Assembly: GCA_037179385.1 (NCBI GenBank)
Contig: CM074190.1
Coordinates: 12,358,206-12,422,205 of the forward strand
DNA: 64,000 nt
Reading direction: 5' to 3'
DNA from: Holothuria scabra
Taxonomy: Eukaryota > Echinodermata > Holothuroidea > Aspidochirotida > Holothuriidae
Positions 23,839-34,499 of the stretch are shown piece after piece (within the stretch, counting starts at the first letter, position 1; each line of letters begins with the position of its first letter). The notes under the pieces were generated by a model that did no database searches, was not told where the DNA came from, and worked only from the letters and a program-made list of their open reading frames with translations. Position numbers and translations under genes: made by a program.

Positions 23839-24569
23839 CTGCTGTCTTACATACATACTGCAAACTACATACTGAATACTAGGTGTAAGAAAACCTCTCA
23901 AATAGTTCCTAGCTCATCCATAATTGCACAAAATTTCATGCAGGCTAGGAGTGGTGACATGATCACAGAAAATACATCTTTACATAGTTTTACACAGTCC
24001 AAAATTGTCCCAAGAAGCATATGCCTGATGTTGAGGGGAGGAGTGCATTGGGGTGGGGAGGATATTTGTGTGGTCAGTGATCATTCTTCAGTTGAACTTT
24101 GGGTTTAATTTAGGAAAGAAGACCAGCTAGAAAAAGGCTACAAAAGACTGCTGGGCTAAACCTGAATAAATTCATTTTCAAGGTAAAAACCTTCATTTAT
24201 CAAGGTTTTTGCCCTTGAGGGAAATATTGTTATGGAAAATGTATCACAGTGTGATGCAAATGTTATCCAAATTGTGATCTGTCTTTTTCCCTTCCCAAAC
24301 ATGAAACACAAATGACTTGCAACAGATCAACATTAACTTTACGAAATAAGAACAGAAAAATGTGATCATTCCGTCAATGAACAGACTTGTTATTTGAAAA
24401 TAAGCCTTATCCCCATGCAACATAACCATTTAGGTAGAGCATTTATTGTTAGACCATTTGATTGCATTTCACTCATTATGCAATACAATTTACCCTTACA
24501 ACAATCTATCACTACGTACATTGCCCATACTGCCTCTGCCCTGTGCAGATCGAGTATCACAATTGTCCT
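23839..24569. other. Non-coding stretch, no gene seen
   Basis: AT-rich sequence with short frames on both strands. No family features. Confidence 0.5.
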
Positions 24570-24765
24570 ACAATCCTGGACAAAAATGATGGTACATTTT
24601 TGCCCAAATGTAGCAACACGTATGCACAGACTCACTGGTTTTCCAAAATCCCTTCCCCCCCCCTAGTTCAATGTTGTTCTCGACAAAATATTCTCAAAAT
24701 TTCAAAAATTGCAACATTGAATGGGGGGGCGGGGGACTGTCCCATGTATTTTTGTCCAGGATTGT
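24570..24765 (+). mobile_element. MITE family E, copy 1
   Basis: An 18-bp terminal repeat, ACAATCCTGGACAAAAAT, is perfect at both ends in inverted orientation. A CT dinucleotide on each side (24568-24569 and 24766-24767) looks like a 2-bp target duplication. The interior is almost identical to copy 2 at 25876-26068. The open frames reported through this region come from the repeat and are not genes. Confidence 0.85.
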
Positions 24766-25237
24766 CTGAACGACTGTACACATGTATGGGAGCATACAGA
24801 TTTACCGCAGAGCAGCTGCCGTAGAGTGAAGGAGCATAAAACATTTTTTAATTTTGGCAGTAATATGGAAATCTTGGGTTTCAGTTAATTAATGTAAATG
24901 GACAGTGGCATGATTAATCATTGATTTCAACACTTTCAAGATGATCATGCATGATACTAAGCTGACAGGAAATAAACTAATCCAACCAGTCGTTTCAATA
25001 TTTGGGTAAACCAGCACTTGGGATGAGCGAATTCTAAACAGTGCCCATTTAAATTTTCAGACGGCATTCAAATATGAAGAAAAAGAAGAGGAATAAATTC
25101 TTGATACCACGTGAAGTTAAAAATAACATCTTGTATGAGAAACAATGAGAAAAAATTACACTTTGAACACAAAATTTGTCACTGAGAACAGGCTTCTGGT
25201 GAAATTGCAGTTAATTTGATATAGCGACCCCACAATT
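24766..25237. other. Non-coding stretch, no gene seen
   Basis: AT-rich sequence between the two family E copies, with nothing recognised. Confidence 0.5.
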
Positions 25238-25238
25238 A

Positions 25239-25373
25239 ACGATCTACCATTGACCTGAAGACGATCTACCGTTGACCTACACAGTATTTAAATGGAACTG
25301 ACGGTCGACCGCACATTTTTATGAAAGGACCTATTTCAAAATGATAATTTCAGCAATTTTACGGTCGACCGTG
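25239..25373. repeat. Short direct repeat and paired CGGTCGACCG palindromes
   Basis: ACGATCTACCATTGACCT (25239) and ACGATCTACCGTTGACCT (25261) are direct repeats 22 bp apart. ACGGTCGACCG at 25301 and the 12-bp palindrome ACGGTCGACCGT at 25361 are exactly 60 bp apart. SalI-like GTCGAC centres are rare in DNA this AT-rich. Confidence 0.6.
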
Positions 25374-25875
25374 GCAAACGAGGAATAAACTACATTGGAG
25401 AAAACTATTTATTACTGTAGTAATGTGAAACCCACTCATCTTTACATGCCCCAATTTTGCATGTTTATGACGTCATCTGTGGTGAAAAAATAATAAAAAC
25501 AAACGGTAGATTGTCTGGTTTACCCTAGTTTAGAGATCGCAGTCACAGCAAGGCGCCCTCTTCTTTAGTCTGTGGCTTATTTCCAAAGTCCAAACTGATT
25601 ATTGTAATGTTCCTACTTTCTGCTGAATGAAAGAATCGTTCCCCTTTGGCATTGATTGAATAATGCTTTTAATTATTTCGTGAGAAATAGCTGTAAGATT
25701 ATTAACTACTTAAATAAACTTTTTGTTTCCTAGATTACAAAATGGAGAATTTTACTGTATCCTTTCCTAACGCGACTTTCCTATCACAGCTTTCAAACTT
25801 GTCCCCAAAATGCGACCGCTTCAACACGATCTACAGTATATGTTCACTCTCCTATATATGTGTACAGCAGTTCAG

Positions 25876-26068
25876 ACAATCCTGGACAAAAATGATGGGA
25901 CATTTTTTCCCAAATGTAGCAACACATATGCACAGACTCACTGGTTTTCCAAAATCCCCTCCCCCCCTAGTTCAATGTTGTTCTCGACAAAATATTCTCA
26001 AAATTTCAAAAATTGCAACATTGAATGGGGGAGTGGGGATTGTCCCATGTATTTTTGTCCAGGATTGT
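25876..26068 (+). mobile_element. MITE family E, copy 2
   Basis: Same 18-bp inverted ends as copy 1, flanked by AG on each side (25874-25875 and 26069-26070), again suggesting a 2-bp duplication. The interior matches copy 1 apart from a few substitutions and length changes in the C and G runs. The 137-codon frame crossing it is not a gene. Confidence 0.85.
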
Positions 26069-26314
26069 AGCTGTTCCAGAATATTACAACACACACATGA
26101 GAATGAAGCTATACTCACAGGTCCACCAAGGCATTGTAGCAATGCTGAGCACTAAATCTGTGTACTAGCAATTAATCTAATTCGGGTGTCAAACAGCAAA
26201 GGTTTAGCACAGACACAGTATAAATCTCAGTGGTTTGTTAGTATTTCACAAAGGTACCATATTGTACTTGCTTTTGGAGGCATTTAGTTGTTTAATGCAC
26301 ATAATGCAAATGAT

Positions 26315-26582
26315 TTAAAGGTGTAAAAGAGCAGTATACCCCCAAACTTATTTTGAAGAAAAAGTTAAATAACTCAGTTGTCATCTAATTTCTCTTCAAA
26401 GTATCTTTAATTACATTTTATGACTTTACCATTGCATATTCAAGGTAAACCAAGCAGTTATTTCTGGTAAATTTCACATTTGAAGAGAAAAAACATTGTC
26501 ACATAACTCCCAACAGCCAATCATGAAACTGGACAGTCTACTACACTTCTTCAATCTGGAATGACTGCTCCTGCCCTTTAAT
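26315..26582 (-). mobile_element. MITE family A, copy 3
   Basis: A full copy in reverse orientation: AAAGGTGTAAAAGAGCAG at the left, ACTGCTCCTGCCCTTTAA at the right. It is very close in sequence to copy 7 at 52551, sharing for example CAGCCAATCATGAAACTGG and CTACTACACTTCTTCAAT, which suggests a recently active subfamily. Confidence 0.8.
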
Positions 26583-27021
26583 TATGGATTTTGAATCAGA
26601 GGTGACTAAAGGTATCATGGTTTTGCACATGTCTTATTGTTTGGGTGATAAAATGTGATGGTTATGTGTGAACTATTTGTTAGTTCTTTTGGAAGAACTT
26701 ACTTTTTCCAAATAACCTCTTTTTCACTCAACTGTATCCAGTTGTATGTAAATTTTGTTACATTCAATCAAAAGTTTTTTTCATTTAAAAAAGTGCTGAA
26801 AACAAAACATCATTAGTCTAGATGTTAATTTCATTCTCTTTCAAGCAAATTTGCATAATCCTTTTCCTAGAAAATCTGTAATACATCTTCAGCATACGAG
26901 AGATATGAACATGTTTTGCAAAATTTACAGGTTTTAAGAAATTGGACAAAATTTGGGGGGAATTAAATTAAGGAAAAGAATTGGAATCCAAATGATGATA
27001 AATATTTGTTGGTAGCTTTCA
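26583..27021. other. Non-coding stretch between two family A elements
   Basis: AT-rich sequence; nothing recognised. Confidence 0.5.
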
Positions 27022-27296
27022 TTTAATGGAGAAGAGCAGTCACCCCAGCTTACTTGAAGTGGTGTGGCACTGTCCCATTTCATGATTACCTCTTGAGAAC
27101 TATATGACTCCTTTTTTCTCAAATGTAAAATTTACTCAAAGTAACTGACTGCTTGGTTTACCTTGCATATATGGAATATTGAAGAATTAAAATACTATGA
27201 AAGATGCTTTGAAAGAGAAATTAGGAGGAAATGATGAGATTTAAATGTTGCTTCAAAATACTGTATGTATGGGGCGACTGCTCTTGACCTTTAAAG
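27022..27296 (+). mobile_element. MITE family A, copy 4
   Basis: Left end TTTAATGGAGAAGAGCAGTC and right end GACTGCTCTTGACCTTTAA, with CCCATTTCATGATT, TCTCAAATGTAAAATTTACT and AAAGAGAAATTAGGAGGAAA between them in family order. Confidence 0.75.
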
Positions 27297-29551
27297 TAAT
27301 TGTCCATCTACAGGGTCAAACTGCAATGCTTTCATGTGTTAAAGACTCTACACACATTGTAACAGTGCATAACGTTTATAGTGACAGCTCTAGTCTGTTT
27401 GTTCCTAAATATCTTTAGGCAGGAAAGTCTGCATTGACTCAGAGAAGAGGTTAGACTGTAGAACAGGCCCCAATCCTAACACTACCCTTCATGCACACAT
27501 TCTAAATAAAGAGGCATCAGAAGACTAACTTGATATACTGGCAGATAGATTTGTTACTTAATTTATAGCCATGGGGGGACTTGAGGGACATGTGGTTCTC
27601 CAATTTTTTGGGGGAAAGGGGCACACCTCTCCACTTCAGTTTCAAAAATAATGCAATTTATTGATATAAGCTGTAATCCATAAAAAGTAATTGATTCTGA
27701 AAGTTAGTGTAGAGAATGCGGAGTCTATTCAACAAGGGGGAGGGGGTGAAGATGAAAAGAGTTCAGAAGACACGTACAGGACTACCATATTTTCATAAAT
27801 TTTACTATGATTTCTTCCTAAAATATTTATTCATCAATAAGTATAGCACTGTTGCAATATTATGTCTGGTGCTGTCTGAATCATTCAAACTACATTTTAT
27901 TAGTCAATTTTTCCCCATAATTTATGCATGACAAAAAAAGATGAATTTGCAACGAAGTGTAAATTTAAATTGTACACAGATACTGTGAATTGGTTATGAA
28001 GCTCATAGGAAATATGTTAATTTTATCAACATTCTAGGTATATACACATGAAACACATATAGCATTTCTTTTTTATGAAGCTATAAATTTTTTTAATTTA
28101 TTAGAACTGCAAACATAACCTTGAGTGCATCTGTGCTGCTCTTGAAGAAGGTTAATATTTGATCCAGGTTGTTCTTTACTACAAAGCAATGACTAAGCTG
28201 TGTGTTGTCTAGGGTACTAGTAGTGCTCTCACAGCTGGTGTGGTGGAATCGTTAATAGTCTGAGGTTTGTGCATATATTGTCAAAATCATCTCTGTCACT
28301 GGTGATATTGAGAAATGATTTAGGTGCGGTGATTGCTTGCAATAATTAAAATAATGTAGTACACAGCCAACTGATTGAAACCTCTTTGCAGTGTAGATCG
28401 AACTGAGATGCTAGTAGATGGCATATTACAAAGAATTTGAACTTGGTTTCATGGCATATAGTTATTGCAGAGATCTGGTTGATATGGGTAATGCATTGTA
28501 TGCATTTGATGTGGGTACCTGTATGGGTTTTAAAACACTGCCGTGTGAAAACAATTTAAAAATGAATTGTACTTAGAGGAGAACTTAAATGGGCACTTGA
28601 GTAAGCTTTAATGTGGATACTAAGAGATTTACTACATAAACGGGGAATTGAAGGTTAGACACTTGAACAATCTAGACAATGCATCAGCACAGGATAATGT
28701 ACAATCAAAAAATTATTGCAAGTGATGCATAAGGATGCAGCCAGATGCATCCATTGGTAGCATTTTAAAACCACAGAGAGTGCATTATCTTGCATCATTG
28801 TCTATCACTGTGTTAAGTGGAATGCCCCTTTGATGTTCCTGTTACTAGTATGAAAGAATTTTGCAATAATGTATGAGGTTGCAATAAGGGGTTGCTGCTT
28901 CTTGTGGTGGGAAAATTTATTCAAAATTCACTTAAAATATTGAAATCAAATGAAATGTTGTTTTCCATAACACAGCAAACCAAGAGGACCTGGAGAGGTG
29001 TTCTATTACGAGTGGGTCAGGAAATGTCTTCCCTCCTTACCAATGTGATGACTAGTCCATATGTAATTATTATGGGTAGTGCAATTTCATTAGAAATGTA
29101 TTGGGTGTTTATAATTCTAGTAAACATAGAATTTATTCATATGCTTTTCTCTTTAAAAGCTTTAGTAGCAAAGAGCATATCTGCTTGCCCCTGTTACTGT
29201 ACATACATTACCATTACACCAACCCTAAAAAGTGCTGATATGTGAAAAGGAGCATCTTCCAACTCTGAGAAAAAAAAATTAGATTACCAATCAAACAAAA
29301 TAATCCAACAAAAATTTATTCTTAGAAGACTTATATACCCCATTATTGTGGATTTAGTGCATAACTGTAGTTTTGCAGGATTGTGAAGTTATCCTACGTT
29401 CTCTGGATATTCACCACTTTTCTGTTCATAAAGAATGGATGGACTAATTTTAGACAAAAATCTGCAATATTCTACAACAGTTGATAAATATCTAAGTCAC
29501 AAGAAATTGCCTGTGTGCATCATTCAATGAGCAGCCACTTGGAGACTTTAC
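27297..29551. other. Non-coding stretch with one exon-like segment
   Basis: Mostly AT-rich. At 28976 an acceptor (GTTTTCCATAACACAG) precedes a segment open in at least two frames, one reading NQEDLERCSITSGSGNVF and ending near 29040. The donor options are weak. A frame of 117 codons at 28892-29245 overlaps it in another register. I do not call either a gene. Confidence 0.4.
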
Positions 29552-29815
29552 AAAAGGGCATAAAAGCAATCATCCTAAACTTCATCTCAGACAACAGTAA
29601 CAAATCTCACAAAATTATTTATTCTTATTTCTATCCCAAGTAGCACAAACTTCATGATATTTCAGGACCTCAATTTTATAACTTCATGGTAAACTAATGA
29701 TCAAGTTACTCCTGGTAAATTTCACAGCTCAGCGAGTACAATATTGACACATGATTCCCAAAAGCCATTCATGAGTAGAAAGTAGACTATTACTGTACTA
29801 CACACTAAGTCAAAT
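29552..29815 (-). mobile_element. MITE family A, copy 5 (strongly diverged)
   Basis: AAAGGGCATAAAAGCAATC, AAATCTCACAAAATTAT, TATTCTTATTTCT, GGTAAATTTCACAG and CACATGATTCCCAAAAGCC occur in the order expected for a reversed copy. The far end is eroded. Confidence 0.45.
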
Positions 29816-30841
29816 TGAGGTGAATGAATTTTCCCAGTAACTAGCATGCATGAACAGTGTCTAGTACACCTCAAATAGCAGCATTTTGATAAAATACCAT
29901 ATGCCCAATCTCATCAAGAACTCTTCTCATCAGTACCAATATATGCTCATGCATTTATATATTTGGAAAATATTTGGAAAATGGCCATGAAAGTTGGTAT
30001 TTGAGAACAGTTTATATCTCAAAATAACTTAAAGGGGATGTAGCCATTCAATGCACTATTTAGTAATTTGACCATCTTTTGTCCATCACTTATTTCAGGA
30101 TTTGTTGTAAGTTGTTATTTGAAGTTGTTGGACTTCTGTTTTACCAGAGAAGTGGTAATCAAAACTTTTGCTCATTGAAGCTGCTGATTGGAGAAACTAT
30201 GAAAGAGGGGTCCGGGACTATGATTGGCAATGGCAGTTTTCCCTGAAAATTGTGGTAGCCATGATGCATCTCCCTAAATGCTAATATTCCGTAACGAGCT
30301 CTTAGCATATTTGTTCATTTTTGGGTGTCTAAACCTTTCCCCATTGATTATATAACGGTTGCTTGGTCACGGATGGAAAGTCACACATACATGTGTTTGT
30401 AAGGTCGTCAGAATCCCTGTACTTTTAATTAGAAGATTTTGACGAAGGTCTTCTTTGTTTGAAAGAATGCAAACTGGACGTTGTTATTTCTTTCTTCCAG
30501 CTGCCAAATTTAGAAAAGAAGTTACAAGATTTTGTTTTCCTTTTTAGCTTTGTTCAATCTTACAAATATAGTTTACCACAACACATTAAAAAAGAGCAAA
30601 GTTTTGTGTACATCACAGAATTATTTTTTATCTATTAGCAAGATCAATACACATTCACATAGGCCTATAGGGGCTAAGACCTCCTTATCTAAGTGGCAAA
30701 TACAACCTATGGAGTCTGTTGGTACACATCCATTTGATTTGGGGTGTACATTACCTTGTTCAAAATATTGCTTTGTGAAAAAAATATCAGTGTTACCTTG
30801 TATCAGCACCCATGTGCACATCATTTTTCACCTTAATGCCC
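29816..30841. other. Non-coding stretch, no gene seen
   Basis: AT-rich sequence. The 132-codon frame at 30532-30930 runs into the family B element and has no recognisable features. Confidence 0.5.
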
Positions 30842-31148
30842 ATAAAGGGCTGATCCTTTCACCTCAAACAGTTCCATTTTTCCTAGCATACTTTAGAAGT
30901 CCCTCCCATAACTGCTTAAATTCATCCTAATCCAGACACAATCTCAATGTATTGATTCAGGATGAGTATACAAGACGTCTACCCACCGAATGTGTAATGA
31001 AAACAATAGTAACTTATAAATGCTGTGTAGTTTGAACTTTGGTACACACTCTGTATTGTTTGAACAAGCTGCCAATCAAAAAACTGAACCAATTGAAAAT
31101 GACTGTGGACTGCTACAAAAACTATAGTTTGGGGTGAGAGTTTGGGGT
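30842..31148 (+). mobile_element. MITE family B, copy 3
   Basis: Starts ATAAAGGGCTGATCC and ends TAGTTTGGGGTGAGAG. Between them are CACCTCAAACAGTTCC, TCCCTCCCATAACTG, ATTCATCCTAATCCAGA and GCTGCCAATCAAAAAACTG, in family order and in the opposite orientation to copies 1 and 2. Confidence 0.7.
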
Positions 31149-31659
31149 GCAAGCGTTCACTCGAGCTGTGCCCTTGTGCATCGCTTGCATTAACCCCATA
31201 GTGAATTATCCTCATTGTATACATGGTCCAGCATTGATTAACATTTGATTATCAAACTCAGTTGCTTTAGAGGAGATTAAAATTGATATAATAGTTGTAA
31301 AGACAAGTCAACTTTATTTAGAGTTAAATCCCAGGAGCTCTTAATTCTTTAGAAAGTTCTTAAGCAACATCCACATAAATGGTTGAAGGAATACCTATAG
31401 TCTTATAAAATAAAAGAAAAATGTAACCACGGAGTGACATTATTGTAGTAATTTAGTAACAGAACATTTTGTTTCCAGCCAATCACTCTCTCATAGAAAA
31501 TGTTAAAACAGGTGTTTTGCCCCAGTTCTGTCTTGCTTTAAGTGTTTACTGACTTTGATTTCTCTATCTCTTCCCAACTTTCTTCCCCACACCCTCCCCA
31601 GATTTACACACAGATTGTAAACCCCCCAATAAAACATGCCATTTACATTCAGTGAAAAT
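31149..31659. other. Spacer between two family B elements, with a possible 33-nt microexon
   Basis: A strong acceptor (TTTTGTTTCCAG near 31480) and an ACAG|GTGTTT donor flank 33 nt, open in one frame only as NHSLIENVKT. Such short segments are common by chance, so this is noted and not called. Confidence 0.35.
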
Positions 31660-32005
31660 TTGAGGGCAAAATTTATCATCCCAAACAGTTAAAATTGTGA
31701 CAAATTTAGGCCCAGTTCTATCAACCAAAACACTACCAATTCTCCAAACCTTCTTACTGAAGCCCCTCCCACAATTGTCTAAAATTCATCCTCATCCTGA
31801 TACAATCTCATATTGCTTTAAAAAGAGTATAGAAAAACTCAATTTATACTATCAAAACACTCTCAGTACCGTTCATGCTGTGTAATATAAGCTTTGGTAC
31901 TGTGCATTGTTTGAATTAGCTGTCAATCAAAGAGCTGAGCCTATTGAGAATTTCAGTACCCCCCTACCAAAACTGTAGTTTGGGGTGAGAGGTTTGGCCC
32001 TTTAA
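31660..32005 (+). mobile_element. MITE family B, copy 4
   Basis: From GAGGGCAAAATTTATCATCCC to TTTGGCCCTTTAA. It contains AAGCCCCTCCCACAATTG, TTCATCCTCATCCTGA, TCATGCTGTGTAATATAAGC and GTCAATCAAAGAGCTGAGCC. It has about 45 extra bases near its left end compared with copy 5. Confidence 0.75.
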
Positions 32006-32730
32006 GGTTACTTGTAGGCTCTCCTCCACTTTGCTACAATAGCTTGCCTAGTGCACAAGACAAAGATAATGAACATTGTCTGTTGCCCTAGATGATGTTC
32101 TGCTGAATATTACTAAAGCACCTGTCACACTATTTGGGGCAAGCTACACAGGCTTGTTGCATGCAGGAAAATTTTTGCCGGCTGGCCAAGATTTGGGATA
32201 GTTTTGCTTGGAAATTGCGTGTTTGATGTGTAATACTTGCGTGGGTTTTGTGTGTTTTCTTTGTGACATGCGAGCCACTCTGACTAGTGTTCCTTGTTAG
32301 CTCACGGACACCTATGGGCAGTGCAGGCCGGTTACCTGTGTGCTAGCTACATGCCACCTGCATGAGGGTAACCTGCAATGCACAAGGTTCACTTGTGCCA
32401 ATTGTGGGCATATTTATATGGCAGGGGTAGCAGCAGAATGCCAACATCTTCCCGACAACATGCTCTCTGATAACCAGGGAGACAGGGAGAGAGTAACTTG
32501 CCGCAACATTCCTTCACTTTCCTCGCTCCAATCCATACCTGCAGAATTGACAGTCTGAACGCAAGTTGGCAGTACCAACACTGAGGATTGCCCATAAAAT
32601 GCCTGCAAATACTGCAGTTCACTAGGAACAAGTTTTGAGCATGTTCAAAACTTAGAAATCTGCCAACTGCTGGGGACTAGAAGAATTAGCTGTGATCCCT
32701 CATATAGTTAACCAGCTATAGTTTACTATG
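32006..32730. other. Non-coding stretch, somewhat GC-richer
   Basis: A patch at 32260-32560 has more CpG than its neighbours and overlapping frames of 64-80 codons on both strands. None has a recognisable domain. The sequence may be a single-copy conserved segment or a repeat not represented elsewhere in the window. Confidence 0.4.
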
Positions 32731-32842
32731 ATCAATCAAAATTGGTTACATTTAACTATGACCAATCAGAATGGCTTATAACTGTCTTGGACCAATCAGA
32801 ACAGCTTAATAGTTGATTATTGCCAATCAGAATGGCTTATAT
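32731..32842 (+). promoter_or_regulatory. Array of CCAAT boxes in a 30-bp minisatellite
   Basis: CCAATCAG occurs at 32762-32769, 32792-32799 and 32823-32830, spaced 30 and 31 bp, with a related unit (ATCAATCAAAATTGG) at 32731-32745. CCAATCAG is the core site of the trimeric factor NF-Y. Downstream lie an octamer-like ATTGCAAAT (32872-32880) and TTCAAA (32887-32892), which is TTTGAA on the other strand. Multiple CCAAT boxes about three helical turns apart followed by a TTTGAA element is the layout of cell-cycle promoters. A chance minisatellite is the main alternative. Confidence 0.4.
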
Positions 32843-33268
32843 ATTTTTTGAGATTATGTTAATTGCAAATGAGGTGTGAATGGGGGTTCAAAAGGGAACG
32901 GAAAGTGTATAATACAATTAAATGAAGTTTAATATGGCACCCCTCTCTGGTTTTGCCTCTCCCTCCTATTTGCTATTTTCCATTACATTGCAGTCTAAAG
33001 TGGTTTCATAATTCATTGAAAAATTATTCCAAAGAAATCTCACCTCCTCCTTATGTGAAATTTATTCACATAGTTACATGCAGAACATTGTTAAACATGC
33101 AACAATACTTATATAGCTGTGGCAAAGGAAAAGAGCTTCTTTTCTTATGTACATCTTAATCAGTGCAAGGCATTTTCTGCTTGTAGCTTTTTTTCTTGTT
33201 TCCTTTATCCATTTGATTGCTGCTTGATGGAGTACATGTGCTTCCGTTACATCATCTAGTCACTTCTT

Positions 33269-33613
33269 ATGAATATTCATGAAGCAGGAGAGATCTCTCT
33301 GTTCATGCCCAACTTGATCAGTGACACATGTCACTCGCAACCCCCAAAGGGTAAACCAATATTCACTTGCGGTTTTCTGAAGATTAAGTACATACAAAAT
33401 CCCCGGAAATCATCTGTTCACTTTGTTCAGGCTTGTCTTCTTCCCCACCAAGCAGCTTGGCAATCATTGGATATGTATGGTAAATACGTGAGCCTTGTTG
33501 TAGTGTCACAGCATTTGAATAGATGTGTCTCATTTCAGCCTGAGTTGGAAAGAATCAACATTAGAGTATTGCAGATTTATGAATTTTTGGGAAGAGAACA
33601 TTTTTCACAATAA
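33269..33613 (+). other. ATG-initiated open frame of 114 codons, function unknown
   Basis: This is one of the longer ATG-started frames in the window. Its end, PELERINIRVLQIYEFLGR and then EHFSQ, follows a good acceptor (GTGTCTCATTTCAG at about 33539), and the stop codon overlaps an AATAAA. So a terminal exon is conceivable. A second acceptor and donor pair inside it (near 33431 and 33480) is open in all three frames. I recognise no domain, signal peptide or membrane segment. Chance remains more likely than a gene. Confidence 0.15.
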
Positions 33614-34389
33614 ATAATGATGAATATTTTATTGAGAATTAAGAGTTATCATAAATAAGTGATATTATGAAAGACTATTACCTCATATAAGTTTTACCCT
33701 TTTGCACCAATGAGGATTTTTTTTAATGGGATCTCATTTGGAAAGAGCAATGGATTTTTTTAAAAAGTTACAAACAGGTTTTCATAAATTAAAAAGGAAA
33801 TCTTGCAAAGCCAAATGATTAGAAGCTTTGAATACACCTATTTGCTGGCTGTGTTTGTTTTGAAAGAGGTTGTTAGAGAAAAGGGTACCTAAAATGAGAT
33901 ATTTCCAAAAAAATTTTAGGACGCCATGTAATAGCATGTTTTCAGTTTTACTAAAGTCTGAAGACAGAGATATGACAAGCAATAATACATTTTTGCAAAT
34001 TATTTAGGACCCTACTTATGTTTTTGGTTTCCTGAACTGCCTGTTATTTATTAGTAATTTGAAATTCAGAAGAAACCCAGATTTAATCATACCTCCCAAA
34101 CGGATACACCCACCCTCTGCATTTGGAAAAATTTGGAAGGCAGGAAATTCTCTTTGAAAGTAATGATCATTGATGATTAAAAGCAATGAACTGTGAATTG
34201 CATATTAAAGGTTTTGTATGGTGTGTTAAATATAAGATACAAATTTACTGTACAAACTTAGTCATGGGCAGCATGTGCAGCAGTAGTGCTGTTTCCTCAC
34301 ACAAAGGTAATGACTTATTATTTGACATCCATGAAAATAAAAACAAGACCAAAAACTGAATATTTTCCTATGAAAACACTTTTTTCTTT
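33614..34389. other. Non-coding stretch, no gene seen
   Basis: Very AT-rich sequence with nothing recognised. Confidence 0.55.
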
Positions 34390-34405
34390 TTACTCATAGT
34401 TTTCT

Positions 34406-34419
34406 GTTACCATGGTAAC
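34406..34419. promoter_or_regulatory. Perfect RFX X-box palindrome
   Basis: GTTACCATGGTAAC is a perfect 14-bp palindrome and fits the X-box consensus GTNRCC(N0-3)RGYAAC exactly. RFX factors bind it upstream of ciliary genes in animals. No gene start is visible next to it, so a distal enhancer or a chance site are both possible. Confidence 0.4.
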
Positions 34420-34499
34420 CATTAACATGCAGACTTCATTTTGCATACTCTGGAGAGAAGATGTTCACATCTACACACCATCTGTTGTTTTCAAGTTCT

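Noticed and set aside
24394..26155. Open frames of 81-137 codons near 24.4-26.2 kb
   Set aside because: They run through the two family E elements and their flanks. The matching peptide parts simply reflect the repeated DNA.
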